Below, piece after piece: positions 1-10,498 of a DNA stretch of 47,614 nt. Position numbers and translations under genes: made by a program. Numbering within the stretch: position 1 is the stretch's first letter; every line of letters starts with the position of its first letter. The notes under the pieces are model-generated. The model searched no databases. It was not told the origin of the DNA and worked only from the letters and a program-made list of their open reading frames with translations. Source of the DNA: Chara braunii. Its lineage: Eukaryota; Streptophyta; Charophyceae; Charales; Characeae. The stretch covers positions 3,167,038 to 3,214,651 of the forward strand of contig BFEA01000115.1 in the NCBI GenBank assembly GCA_003427395.1, given 5' to 3'.

Positions 1-32
<32 letters not shown>
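1..32. repeat. (AG)n microsatellite
   Basis: An uninterrupted dinucleotide run that begins at the window edge, so its true length is not known. Confidence 0.95.
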
Positions 33-33
<1 letters not shown>

Positions 34-406
34 CATGGAAGACGGGGTGGAAGACGGGGTGGAACACATACCTTCGCCAGATGTCAAAGTCACGGGCGTG
101 GAGGTCGGCCAAGGGCGATACGGAGTGCAGCCCTGTTTTTTTGGCGGCGGAGTGTTCAAATTCGAAATCTTCGCGCCTCCCTGTCCAATGGCATCTCGCC
201 AAGATGCAGGCCCCGCAGGAGGGCAAATCGGACAGGCACCACGTGAAATGGGACCGCAGGTCCGGTAGGTGCATTACGAAAAGATGGGCCCCTCACTTAC
301 AGGGGCCTGCACGAAAGTTCAGAGGCCCTAGGGGCAAATCAGAAAACCTCGGCCGTCCGAGGGCAAATCGCCAGTTTCGGGAAATTTCAGGGGCATTTTG
401 CAAATT
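33..406. other. Unassigned sequence
   Basis: GC-balanced DNA with no recognised domain. Short open frames exist on both strands, but they overlap one another and carry no known motif. I see no repeat match to the rest of the window. Confidence 0.5.
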
Positions 407-489
407 TTTCCAAAAAAAAAAAAGCAACTGGTTCCCGAGTGTGTATGTGCGCAGCGGGGGAGTAGGGGGTTGGGCGACCCCTCCCCCCC

Positions 490-525
<36 letters not shown>

Positions 526-760
526 GAAGTACAAAAGTAAAAAAAAAAAACAGCAGGTTTCTAACGAGTGTGTGTGTGTGCGCATAGGGGGGGGGGAGGG
601 AGGACCCCTTCCCCACCAATCAATCAATCAATCAATCAATCAACCAGTCAATCAACCAGTCAATCAATCAACCAGTCAATCAATCAATCAATCAATCAAA
701 AAATTAATCAATCAAGCAATCACATATAAAAAATCAATCAATCAATCAATTTTTACTTTA
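407..760. repeat. Tandem duplication ending in (AATC)n tetranucleotide tracts
   Basis: Two consecutive units of about 125 bp share the same order: an A-run, a 'cgagtgtg..tgtgcgca' segment, a G-run, 'ggaccccttcccc'-like pyrimidines, then (AATC)n. The tetranucleotide tracts cover roughly 491-526 and 617-750. The second tract is longer and includes variant 'aaccagtc' units. All the open frames here are products of the repeat. Confidence 0.85.
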
Positions 761-774
761 TTTGCTTTTTTTCA

Positions 775-827
775 AAGCTACCAGAGTGGCCCGGGGTCAC
801 TTGCCCGGCTGGGCAAAAAAATAAATA

Positions 828-879
<52 letters not shown>

Positions 880-1036
880 TAAAGAATTTCCATGTGACGC
901 TGAGGCAAAAGTTGTTCAATTTATTTTTTCGCATAACATCGTTTTTTTTTCGGATTTTTTGGAGGTCTTTCTCTTTTCTTTTTTTTTCCTGCTGGGACCT
1001 TCTCTGGCCCTTGCACGGGCTGGCCACCTGGGACCC
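775..1036 (+). repeat. Dispersed R element, copy 1 (partial, with T47 tract)
   Basis: It starts with a GC-rich palindromic head (CTACCAGAGTGGCCCGGGG), followed by an AT-rich body with 47 consecutive T (832-878). The body includes 'gacgctgaggcaaaagttgtt' and 'gcataacat', and the copy ends in a second GC-rich segment (GCACGGGCTGGCCACC). The body matches 24380-24480 and 46015-46080 on the same strand, and the minus strand of 29830-29900. No coding capacity is seen. Confidence 0.75.
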
Positions 1037-1413
1037 AGGGGCGAGGTCCCATTAGCAGTCGGATAGGAGTGTGGCCGATCCAGTGTGACGCTGAGTGGCA
1101 GCGGCCAGACAAGTTCATTACGAATTTCTGGGCTGAGAAAACAGGGAAAAGGACAAAAAAAAAAGAAGAGACAAAGACCTCCCACCGGAAATCACAGCAG
1201 CGTGCTTCCCAGCCATCAGATCACAAATGATCTGATGGTGGTGGTTGCAAAAACAGTGAACAAAGTAACTGCCACATTTTCTGGAATAAACTCGACTTCT
1301 GACAGCAGTGATCCTGACACCCTCCATATACTTCGTGATTGAAGGAGGGCTCCACCCAATGAGATAATTGCACAACAGCAAGTAAAATGCTGAAAATCTT
1401 CTATCCAGTGGGC
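1037..1413. other. Unassigned sequence
   Basis: No gene, RNA or repeat recognised. It includes a short perfect inverted repeat (ATCAGATCA..TGATCTGAT, about 1216-1237) that could form a small hairpin. Confidence 0.4.
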
Positions 1414-1416
1414 TAA

Positions 1417-1851
1417 GGGCCTTGTTCTACACCACTAGAAAACCCTTACATGTAAGGTTTTCATCGTTTCACCCCTCCCTAATCCCGAAGAAAAAGAAGT
1501 CGAACTTGTTTTCACATTCGCGGCCGTAAGGGCTGGCCCTACAAAAGTAAGGACTCCTCAGCCAAAACGGACCTTGATGTAAGGAGGCCCGTGGAGGTGA
1601 CTTGAAAGTAGGGGGTAACACCCTTACATCCGCGAAAGAACCATTTTTATTTTTTATTTTTTTTAACATCAGATGTGTCTTTCGGCCACTTAGAACCCAA
1701 ACGGAGGCACCTGAAATGTAAGTGCGCCTAAGTGTAGGGTTTTCGTAAGTGGTTGTGGAACGAAAAATGAGGTAAGGGAAAGTTAATCACTTTTTTGCAG
1801 TAAGGGCACCCTTACAAAGTAAGGGTTTTGTAGTGGTGTCGAACGAGGCCC
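1417..1851. mobile_element. Tourist-like (PIF/Harbinger-type) MITE, 435 bp
   Basis: The two ends are inverted repeats of about 40 bp. The left end reads GGGCCTTGTTCTACACCACT, and the right end read on the other strand gives GGGCCTCGTTCGACACCACT. The match continues through 'AAAACCCTTAC'. The trinucleotide TAA flanks both sides exactly (1414-1416 and 1852-1854), as expected of the 3-bp TWA duplication of PIF/Harbinger elements. There is no transposase frame, so the element is non-autonomous. The family call rests on TIR and TSD form only; another superfamily with 3-bp duplications cannot be excluded. Confidence 0.85.
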
Positions 1852-1854
1852 TAA

Positions 1855-2089
1855 GGCCGACCTCAACCTCGTTTGGGGTTGGCCACACCCCCAACCGATT
1901 GAAAAGATTCTGGCGGGAAGCTGTCTGTGCATGGGCATGCCCAGTGTCAAGGAGAGGAGGAGGGGAACGAAGATCTCCTTAACTTTTCGGGTAATACATG
2001 TAAAATACTGACGGTGGAATCACGAGTAGTGCACGGCAGGATTTGGGTCACTCAACTGCCCCACAAACTCGTTTCTATCCTATCCCGTT
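1855..2089. other. Unassigned sequence
   Basis: No recognised feature; the open frames are short and unsupported. Confidence 0.4.
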
Positions 2090-2502
2090 GCTAGTGGGAC
2101 CTTGCCCCAGGCGGCCCGGCAGGTAGCCTAGCTTTTTTTTCATTATTTTTCACGCAACAATCCCCACCCCCCAGAAAATTGTTATTTTTTTTACTATTTT
2201 TCCTCTACGGGGTAGGTTCGGGGTTCCACAACCCCCGCCCCCAAACGTGCTTGCCCAATCACTATTTTGTTTTTTTTTTCACTTTTTACTTTTTGTTTTC
2301 ACTTTATTGCGGGGCCTAAAAAAAATAGTTATTATTTGAAACTTTTTTAACAAGTTTTCTATTACGTGCAGTACACATCTGTAAATTTTCAGGGCATTCG
2401 GCTGTGCCAAAAAAAAAGAAAAATTGCCAAAGATGGCGGTGTCCAAAACGTGCTCACTCACTAATTTTAATTCTCTTTACATTTTTTCTTATTTTTATCA
2501 TT
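2090..2502 (+). repeat. Dispersed R element, copy 2 (interrupted by element A)
   Basis: A GC-rich head (CCCCAGGCGGCCCGGCAGG) is followed by T-rich sequence, then 'tttattgcggggcctaaa', 'gtgcagtacacatctgtaaa' and 'aaagatggcggtgtc..aaacgtgctc'. These phrases recur in the R copies at 20641-23500, 29708-30230 and 37825-38705. The copy stops abruptly at 2502, where the LTR of element A begins, so A appears to have inserted into it. Confidence 0.75.
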
Positions 2503-3440
2503 TGCGAGATTCAAGGCCTCGATTTGCCCTACTGGGCCCATTTTCTGTATAGTCGGCCACCCTAAGTGAAGGCAGGCTTGACACAGGGCCTACAGGCCTA
2601 TTTTGGGGTCACTGCGCAACTGGGTAAATTCAGGCCGTTGCGCAGCGCCAGTTGGTTGAGAGCGCCCAGGCTTAGGCTGCCTCTTATTGAATGTAACCGA
2701 GGCAGGCCCTGGGCCAGATTCGCATCATGGACCGAACACAGGGCGCGGGCAGTTGAACATGGGCAACTACCACAGGCCCAGGGCCTGATTTGTTTGGACT
2801 GAGGCTCAGCCTCTCTGGGCCTATCGGAAGCTTCTGGGCAGAGGCCCAGCGCAGCCAGGCTGCACGCAAGGCAGGCAGGCCGCTTCCATTTAGGAAAGTG
2901 CCTGCCCACACATTCGGCATTCGGGCACTGGCTGCATGCTGCGCAAGTGCTGCTGCACTAACATTGGAGCTCACGCGCTCACGGGCGAGCTGGAAGGAGC
3001 AGGAACCCATAGCCGAGCTGCGCTGCTGAATGCTGGATGGGGCGCAAGGTGGTCCTTGGGTGCACATGGCATCTGTGAGTGGGGGATCGAGGTTGTGAGT
3101 GATACGAGAGACATACCTGGTGCTTGAGGCGAACGGCATTGGCCGAGATCTGCTCGTACTTCGGGGAAGTTGTTGATGTCACCAGCGGCATTGTAGATGA
3201 GGCTAGATAGGATCTTCCATGAGTAGTCTGGACGCAAAGCGCCAGATAGGATGACGACATTGGTTCTTTGCTGATGATGAGACTATTCAAACATTGTCAC
3301 TTATGAACTTTCGTTCTGCTCTTATCTTATTTGGTGAAACTCGTGTTGCAAATGCTGTTGGTTCGATGTCACGACTATCTGGTCTCATGTGTATGATGCT
3401 GCTTGGTTTCTGAAGTTCGCTATCGCTCATTTTCCTTGCA
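2503..3440 (+). repeat. 5' LTR of element A
   Basis: It starts TGCGAGATTCAAGGCCTCG and ends CATTTTCCTTGCA, so it has TG..CA ends. The first 530 bp align with 20138-20640, downstream of A's polypurine tract. Both ends are also recovered on the minus strand at 22171-23240 (a solo LTR), which supports these boundaries independently. A primer-binding site lies 3 bp past the end. Confidence 0.85.
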
Positions 3441-3443
3441 ATT

Positions 3444-3454
3444 TGGTATCGGAG
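3444..3454 (+). promoter_or_regulatory. Primer-binding site of element A
   Basis: TGGTATCGGAG lies 3 bp after the 5' LTR. It would pair with a tRNA 3' end of the form ..TCCGATACCA, one base away from the plant initiator tRNA-Met end. Element B has the same TGGTATCGGA at the matching place, so both elements appear to use the same primer. Confidence 0.75.
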
Positions 3455-4800
3455 TTGTGGTTCGGTGCGCTCATCTGGCGCTTGTCTCCTGCCGAAGCGG
3501 TACATGCACGCGGTCTGCTGAGTGAGCCGCCGTGGGAGGTGTGTAGTGAAGAGGGCGAAGGCAAGTACGACGACCCAGGCGGTGAGGGGTATCGCCAGGA
3601 AGGCTACGTGTTGAATATTGGGTGTTCGCAGTGTAATGAGAACTATCTGATGTACGATTGATGCTGAGGTGGAACGACGGTGTAATGCTGGTTGTGCCGA
3701 AGCAGTGATTGGTCATCACAATCGGTATCAGGTCATCTGGTGAGAACATTTGTGGTTGGGGGCAGCTATATTGAGGTACGTTGAACCTAACCTTATCTAC
3801 CCTCTTCAACACTTCTTACCGTGAGGATGTGTGTTCGGTCTTGAGAGTCCTCTCATGTGAGGAGTCAAGTGTGCTCAACCTTGAAAGTCGTCAGTATCCA
3901 CGTGGAGCATTTGGAAGGAGAGGGCGGAGCTATCTGAAGGGCCCTGGACGAAGCACTGGGTCACGGTTGCCACGCCAACCCACCGGGAGTAGAGCACGCA
4001 TGCTTTGCTGCTTTGTCCTTTGTCTGCTCGTTGCGCTATAGATGGGTTTTGAGGGGCAGGCCAGCCCTATGGGAAAGATGAGTACCGGGCGTCTATAAAT
4101 AAGCACCGGTGGGGACCTTCCATCTGTTGTGATCGTCGTCCTGTTTGCGACGTTAAATAACTCCTAACGACTTCGGGGGCCGTCCATAAAAACACCTCCT
4201 GATCAGCCAATCGGTCGATGTAAGGCTCGCTGCACACGAGGATAAAAATAGTGCAAGGCTGGCCTCCTCCACAGGGCTCGAAACACAGGGGTGGGCCGTG
4301 TGCACACCTTTAGACACACACGTTGTTCCGGATTGCTCAGGGACGCTGACGACAAGAGACATTCAAGAAGAACTGAGGGAGGGGTAGATTCCAGGTGATA
4401 AGTTTGGGAAAGATTCCACTCTGCAAACAGCCAATCAAATGATTCTATTTTTATTTTGATTAGTTAGATGTACAACCATTAGCCTTTGACAGACAACATA
4501 GTTAGAACTGTTCTCTGTTCATTGTGCTTTCTATTTGTGAACTAGTCAAAGTAGAAATAGTTTCATTTGTAGTAATTTGAACTTACTTGTTGGACCACAT
4601 GTGTCGTCTATGACATAGCCACCGAGTATTGATATTATTTTATTTTAAATCGGTATGTGCATCGAGTGTGACCTAGCGCAGATTGTGTATAGTTTTGTAG
4701 CTTATCAGAGACAAGGAGGACATTAGAGAGGACGATAGGATCCTGCGCAAGGCGCCCGATAGCCCATTTGGCATTAGGACTAGAAGGCGATAGAGACCTG
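3455..4800 (+). other. Leader of element A between PBS and gag
   Basis: About 1.35 kb without a recognisable protein domain. It has scattered short open frames, and a TATAAATA motif at 4094-4101 preceded by GC-rich sequence looks promoter-like. This is long for a Ty3/gypsy leader, so a second old insertion may be hidden here, but I found no duplicated ends. Confidence 0.45.
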
Positions 4801-6660
4801 TTCTGCTAGCAGAGCGAAAGGCAGCAGCAGCAGCAGCAGCAGCAAAGAGCTAGGGCCGCAGAGGCAAGCAGGGCATTTGCAAGCGAGGCCGCTACTTCGG
4901 CAGCCATGGCATCTGCTACGCAGCAGAGCTCTCAGGCTAGTAGTTCAGGGACTGTAGAGTCAACGGTCGCATAGACCCTGCGTTATGGCAAGCCAGCCAA
5001 TAGTGTTGACCCCCGAAAAGGTCGCCATACAATAAGCAACACTTCGCGAGGCACAACTACAGAAGGCTCTATGAGAGATAAAGGCAGAGCAAGAGAAGAT
5101 GATTAGAAGAAGAGTCACGTTACAGCGGAGACAAGCAGACGTTAGTGAGTTAGAGGGGATGGATCTTACACGCATGGATGATGATGTGAGGACCCTGCGT
5201 GCAGTCCTACAAGATGTACCAGAAATGCAGGACCACTAGACGAGTCTCTTACAGCACATCCAACAGAGTCTGGCTGTCTTGGTCAGGTGAGCATAGGCAG
5301 CTCCATTGTCGTCAGGGCCCGGTGCCTGGGCCGTTGTACAACCTCCTTCTTTTGTCCCACCGGTGGCTGGGGTTTCCCCATACGTCTCTCCAACATCGGT
5401 CCAAGTCGTTTCCCTAGGTATGCCGCTAACAGGAGGGTTCTCAGCAGGTCCTAGTGTACAGGTCCCTGTACAGTCGGTGTATTCCTTACCTCTGTCACAT
5501 GTTGTCGTAATCGGGCAGCCTGCTCTCTCGCAGCCTGCACAGCCGCAGACCCCAACAGTCGCTAGTGCAGCAACCTGTTCCCCAAAGTCCACCCGGGAGC
5601 GGGACAGGTCCGGGGACAAGGACAGTGGGTTCCAAGAACAACCATCGCCTCGCCTAAGCCCTTTTCAGGGGACAAGAGGGGCGAAGACCTCGACACTTGG
5701 TTGAGGTCGTTGCCAGTCTATGTAAAGTGTAAATTAACCTTGCCGCACGAGGAAGTGCTTGTAGCTGCCTCCTATTTAGAGGGGAGTGCAGCAAGATGGC
5801 TGAGTGGTTTAGTGCAACTTGAGGGATACGGTCACGACTTCCGCGCTTGGGCAGTTAACGAGAAACTGGATGACTTTCTCAAGCTAGTGGAGAATAGGTG
5901 GCATGATCCTCAGGAGGCTCAAAAGGTCACTGATGCGATCCTGACTCTAAACAACAGGCAGTTCAAGTCAATAAGGGAGGCCACGGACAGAATAGAGCGT
6001 ATGATCTGTATTCTTGGAGTGCGCTACGAGGCCCAAGTCTTACTCACCTCATACATGAGATACGTTCCTTTGCCTCTCAGGAATCAGTTGGCAGATGAGG
6101 CCAACATCAAGATGCACAACTTCCCCTCGTTTAGCAAGAAGGCCCTAGACCTAGAAGCAAAGATAAGGCATAGACAAGCACCCACGGCGAACGGAAGGAA
6201 GACGTCACTGCCTCCCAACCGGAAGGCGAAGGGTCGCATTATGTTCGTCGACAACGATGGTTCTACCATCGAGTTGGAAGACGACTTCCAGGTGGTAGTG
6301 GGTTCAGAGGCAGGCAGCGTAGAGGCTTCGGGGGGTGGAGTAGTCGCTGCCTCAGTACAGAAAGGTAAGGCGACCTGTAGACGCCATGGAGGCTCCCGGT
6401 CTAGGAGTCAAGTTGACCCCTATGCTCCCCCATGGGAGAAAGCGGGTCTAACTGAGGACGTGTGAAGAGACTGGTACACCCGACAGGCTTGTATCAGATG
6501 TGGCCAATATCGCCATAATCAGTTCAACTGCCGAAACAAGAAGGTGACCGAGAAGATCCCGCCTACGATAGGGCAGGCGTTGGGATCCTCCGCTCCCGTA
6601 GGTAGCAATGTTGCCAGCAGTTTTGGCAGTGCTCCGGGAAACACGTCGGGCCAGTAGGAA
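4801..6660 (+). pseudogene. gag: gag of element A (broken)
   Basis: Gag packages the retrotransposon RNA into particles. The N-terminal part is degraded and contains (CAG)n at 4821-4844. From 5566 to 6462 one frame stays open for about 299 codons and reads as a Retrotrans_gag-type domain: a GEDLDTWL-like start, AARWLSGLVQLEG, then ENRWHDPQEA. A TGA at 6463-6465 interrupts it, and the same frame continues into a nucleocapsid zinc knuckle at 6490-6531 (C-IR-C-GQYR-H-NQFN-C, the CX2CX4HX4C pattern). Upstream stops (for example 5563-5565) and lack of a clean start make it non-functional. Confidence 0.8.
6490..6531 (+). other. CCHC zinc knuckle of gag A
   Basis: All four metal-binding residues of CX2CX4HX4C are present although the frame upstream carries a stop. 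This is the diagnostic nucleic-acid-binding motif of a retrotransposon nucleocapsid. Confidence 0.85.
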
Positions 6661-6689
6661 TAGTAGCTGTTCCTGCTAGGGTTCACGTG

Positions 6690-7260
6690 GTGGACACACC
6701 CTCACCATCTCCAAAGATGGCCCAAGCTACTGACTCCATCGTCGTGCCGCAAACACATTCAGACCCATCGAGCCTCTGTTCAATGAATTTGTTTGAGTCC
6801 TTAGAGGAGCTAGAGGAGTGGTCAAAATCAGACCCGCTAGCTTCTTGGACGGCATTGGCTGGGCCCCTAAGGGTGAGATATTCGTCAGCGAAGTAGTCAT
6901 CAGTGACCGCAAGGCTCGGGCCTATAATGACACTTGCTCAACATGGAATTTTATAAGTCGCGCGTGCGTTGAGAGGCTGCGCTTACAGGGTCAAGCGCAA
7001 CGCCTGAGTCGACCTGTGGAGTCGACTTGTGCCAACGAACAACGCATGATAGTCAACGACTACCTTTAGGACGTTGAGTGTCGATTCTCGTACGCAAAAG
7101 GGGAACTGAGACATCGCGTCTCGTTCCTAGTCAGTGACGATCTCGCAATGGACATTTTGCTGGGTATGTACTATCTTTCGGTTGCACAGCCCCAGTTTGA
7201 CTGGGACCAAAAAATGGTCAAACACACTCTACCCGGTGGGGGGAACGCCAGATTACGTAA
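6690..7260 (+). pseudogene. Aspartic protease region of element A
   Basis: The frame around 6818-7069 gives FVSEVVISDRKARAYNDTCSTWNFIS, where family members have a D-[ST]-G-A-[ST] active site. Here the catalytic motif reads DTCST, so the essential glycine is lost. After a stop at 7067-7069 the frame continues as DLAMDILLGMYYL, which matches the ILGM(D/P)WL strand of Ty3/gypsy proteases (compare element B). Role by family: cleavage of the Gag-Pol polyprotein. It is inactive as it stands. Confidence 0.65.
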
Positions 7261-8150
7261 GTTTAAACCACTAGTACCCACTAGTACCTCTGAGCTTGTT
7301 TTTGCCAACCCTGAATTTCACTGCGCTCCGAGTTTGTTGAGCCTGGGTCCCACTCCATTTTTTTATGGTACTCTCACGGGGAGAAAAAAAAAAAGACAAG
7401 AAAAAAGAAAAGTTGCGGCCTTGAAACTCACCAAAAAAAAAAAGGAAACAATACTCTGGCCGTGATTGCAGTTGTATACATTCTTGGGAGTGGTAGTGTG
7501 AGTGTGCCCTCAATGAGGGCATCTCGGCCCCGTGGCCAGGTTGTCAGATTCCAAAAACACACACACAAAAAAAAAAACACAAACATGTATTCGACCGTGA
7601 AAATGGTTGGATGCGTTCCTCTAAGTGCAAGTGTGATGACGGTTACAATCCTCTGAGGGAACACAGCTTGAGCAAATCACGGATTCAGATTGTCAGATTC
7701 CAGAAAAAAAAAAAAAAAAAAAACGAAAACATGGATTCGGTCGTGAAAATGGCTGGATACATTAGGGTTACAATCCTTTGAGGAAACATAGCCAGCGCAG
7801 ATCACGGATTTCACCGTGCCTCGTTGGCAGGGGACTCGTAACAAACAAACGAGAAATAAAAAAAAGAAAACAACGAGTTTCAGAATGTGACCGTCTTTGT
7901 TGTAGGATACATTCTGTAGAGGAAGACTGTGAGCACGACCTCATAGACTACCCTGCCCGACATCATTGCAGTACATAAGCTTTTTTTTTTTTCACTTTCC
8001 TTTCACGCGCGGGCAAAAGAAAACTAAGATTTATGGGACTCACTGACCCTGGGTCCCACCACCGATTTCTTCGGGGACAACCTTGTACATTGCAATTTTC
8101 CAACACGGGCAGACTGGTGGTTTAAGGCTAGTAGTCTGATCGAGTCCTAT
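7261..8150 (+). other. A-rich spacer with a tandem duplication, inside pol of A
   Basis: Sequence between protease and RT holds several A-runs and two copies of a unit of about 130-149 bp (7541-7689 and 7690-7818) sharing 'ttgtcagattcca', 'ccgtgaaaatgg' and 'ggttacaatcct'. Elements B and D have no comparable spacer, so this is probably an insertion or an expanded linker in A. No protein motif is seen. Confidence 0.6.
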
Positions 8151-8199
8151 GGATGCATGTGTGCGGCCGCATTCTACAATTATTATAAGCAAAATTTGG

Positions 8200-9120
8200 A
8201 GGAGGGTATGTATCTAGTTTATGTCTTTGCAGCAGGCGAGCTGGTGAAAATGCCGCCAGAGATAGAGGGAGTAGTCGCTAAGTACCCTGATCTATTCGAA
8301 GAGCCGAAAGGGGTTGTCGAGAGGAGGCCGTCCACGCGATAGAGATTATCCAAGGGTCTAGCATCCTGAAGGGTAGGATCTATCAGATGTCTCCAGGCGA
8401 GCTTGACGAGCTTCGCCGGCAGCTCAAGGAACTCGTAGAGAAGGGTTGGGTCCGACCGAGTGTCTCCCCTTACGGATCACCAGACTTATTTGTACCGAAG
8501 AAGGGGGGAACTCTGAGGATAAGCGTTGACTATAGCGGCCTCAATGTTATCATTGTTAAGAACTGAGAGCCCCTACCGCGCATCGATGACTTGTTAGATC
8601 GAGTGCAAGGGTGTCAGTACTTCAGTAAGATAGATCTGAAGTTCGGGTACCATGAGATTGCAATCCGGCAGTAAGATAGATCCGAAGTTCGGGTACCATG
8701 AGATTGCAATCCGGCCTGAGGATCAACACAAAACCGCATTTCAGACCACGAACGGTCTATACGAGTTAGTGGTGATGCCTTTCAGCCTTTGCAATGCTCC
8801 TGACACCTTTTAGCACACGATGAATCGGATTTTTCATGACTACTTGGACAAGTTTGTCATCGTGTACATCGATGACATATCTACAGTAGAACTGTCGAAG
8901 AACATGTAGCTCACCTAGACAAGGTTCTTGGTCTCCTTCGACAACACAAGTTCAAGATAAACGGGAAGAAATGTGAGTTTGGCCGCACCCGTGTCTTGTA
9001 CTTGGGTCATGAGATTTCCGCGGAGGGATTGAAGCCCGATGACGCGAAGGTGGCCAGCATTCGTGACTGGCCGCGTCCTCAGTTTGTGAGATGAGATCCT
9101 TGTTAGGGATGATTGGCTAC
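8200..9120 (+). pseudogene. Reverse transcriptase of element A (broken)
   Basis: The reading begins with PEIEGVVAKYPDLFEEPKG and shifts frame near 8340. It then gives GRIYQMSPGELDELRRQL, EKGWVRPSVSPYGSP, RISVDY and PLPRIDDLL, which are Ty3/gypsy RT motifs. A TGA replaces an arginine-type codon just before the [10 protein letters not shown] motif. The first catalytic aspartate lies in [11 protein letters not shown]. Directly after it comes a 46-bp tandem duplication (8624-8669 and 8670-8715, one mismatch) that shifts the frame. The second catalytic motif YIDD is at about 8869-8880. RT copies the element RNA into DNA; this copy cannot. Confidence 0.85.
8624..8715 (+). repeat. 46-bp tandem duplication within RT of A
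   Basis: Two adjacent 46-bp blocks beginning AGTAAGATAGATC differ at one base. Because 46 is not a multiple of 3 the duplication alone destroys the frame. Confidence 0.95.
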
Positions 9121-9640
9121 TACCGTAATTTTGCGAAAAACTGTAGTATAGTTGCCTCCTTTTGACAGATCCGACTCGCCTTGACACCCCATGGGAGTGG
9201 ACAGACAGGTGTGAGGCTGCTTTCAAACATATGAAGCATGCGTTGACACACCACGAGGTCTTGAAACTTCTTGATCCTGACTTGCCGTGCTCGCGCATCA
9301 GGAGGGGCCAAAGTTGAGGCCAATGGAGTACATCTCCAAAAAGATGCCCTCTCATAAGTTGGCTAAGTCCACCTATGAGAAGGAGCTGTACACGATCTAT
9401 AAAGCGCTAACCCATTGGAGGCATTACCTCCTTGGGAGGTTCTTCTACACCAGGACTGATCATCAGACCCTGAAGTGGATGAGAACCCAGCCAGTGCTCT
9501 CTGATGCGTTGAAACGCTGGATCGAAGTCATTGAGCAGTATGACTTTGAGCCTCTGTACCTCAAAGGTGAGTACAACAAAGTTGTTGATGCACTATCGTG
9601 TAGACCAGACTTCTCTCGTGCACTGATCACTGAGTTTGGG
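9121..9640 (+). pseudogene. RNase H of element A (broken)
   Basis: The frame at 9287 gives EYISKKMPSHKLAKSTYEKELYTIYKAL, then HWRHYLLGRFFYTRTDHQTLKWM and KGEYNKVVDALSCRPD, the second half of a Ty3-type RNase H. The preceding segment, which in elements B, C and D holds TTDAS with the first catalytic aspartate, is missing: the sequence passes from 'LLDPDLP' directly to a stretch out of frame. That deletion would abolish activity. Confidence 0.8.
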
Positions 9641-10498
9641 CTTGCGCATGAAGTTACTCATTTTGTAGTGGTAGCCTACCATGAGGATCCGTTTATGGCT
9701 AAGATCATACGCAGACTCGAGGCAAAGGACAAAGTGACTTCTGTCGAGTTTGAGTTCGTCAACGGCCTGCTGTTCCTCGAGAAGGCCGTGTGCCCAATTG
9801 GGAGTCTTTGCATAGTTTATTTTTTGGCGAGTGTCACGATGCCACATGACATTTTGGGTATAAAAAGACTGCAGTCAACTTGCTTCAGCAGTTCTGGTGG
9901 CCCACAATGATGAGAGACGCCAAGCTGTACGTGGAGACCTGTCGGGTATGTCATAGAGACAAGCCACGTACACAGGCCCCTCTTGGGCTTCTCAAGCCCC
10001 TTCCGGTATCGGAAAGGCCTGGTGGGAGCCTGTCCCTGGACTTCGTGGATACACTGGTCACCAGCAAGAGTGGAATGCACTATGTCTATGTCATTGTGGA
10101 TAGGTTTAGTAAGTATGCTAGGTTAGTCGCTATGCCTACAACAGCCAAGACTGAGTACATAATCAAGATGTTCAAGGAAACCTGGGTCAGGGATTTTGGA
10201 TTGCCAAAGTCTATTGTGAGTGACCGGGACGTGCAGTTTACTAGTGATTGTGGAAGGCTGCAGCTGTCGAACAGGGTACACAACTGCAGATGCCCTCCAT
10301 GAACCACCCAGAGGCAAACGGGCAAGTAGAGCTGCTGAATCGCGTTGTACAACACTTGTTGAGGCACTACATTAAGCCCAAACAGGTGGACTGGGATGAG
10401 AACCTGGCTCTCATCGCCAGCCTGTACAACAATGCTGTTCACAGCGCAACAGGAGTGAGCCCAAACAATCTACTACTGACGTTCAAGCCTAGACTGCC
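9641..10498 (+). pseudogene. Integrase of element A, 5' part (interrupted by element B)
   Basis: The zinc-binding domain reads C-H-D..(shift)..CRVCHRDKPRTQAPLGLL, followed by the catalytic core. The core has SLDFVDTL (first Asp), VDRFSKYARLVAMP, VSDRDVQF (second Asp) and, after a frame change near 10245, HPEANGQVELLNRVVQ (the Glu). The frame is cut at 10498 by the LTR of element B. Its continuation is at 19448. Integrase would insert the DNA copy into the genome. Confidence 0.85.

Noticed and set aside
398-1066. 222-codon open frame on the plus strand
   Set aside because: It runs through (AATC)n, poly(A) and poly(T); its product is low-complexity and the frame is an artefact of repeats.
2566-3240. 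Several overlapping open frames on both strands
   Set aside because: They lie within the LTR of element A, recur in the other LTR copies and have no domain.
5306-5704. 132-codon proline/serine-rich frame
   Set aside because: It overlaps the real gag frame of element A, which carries the recognisable gag domain in another frame.
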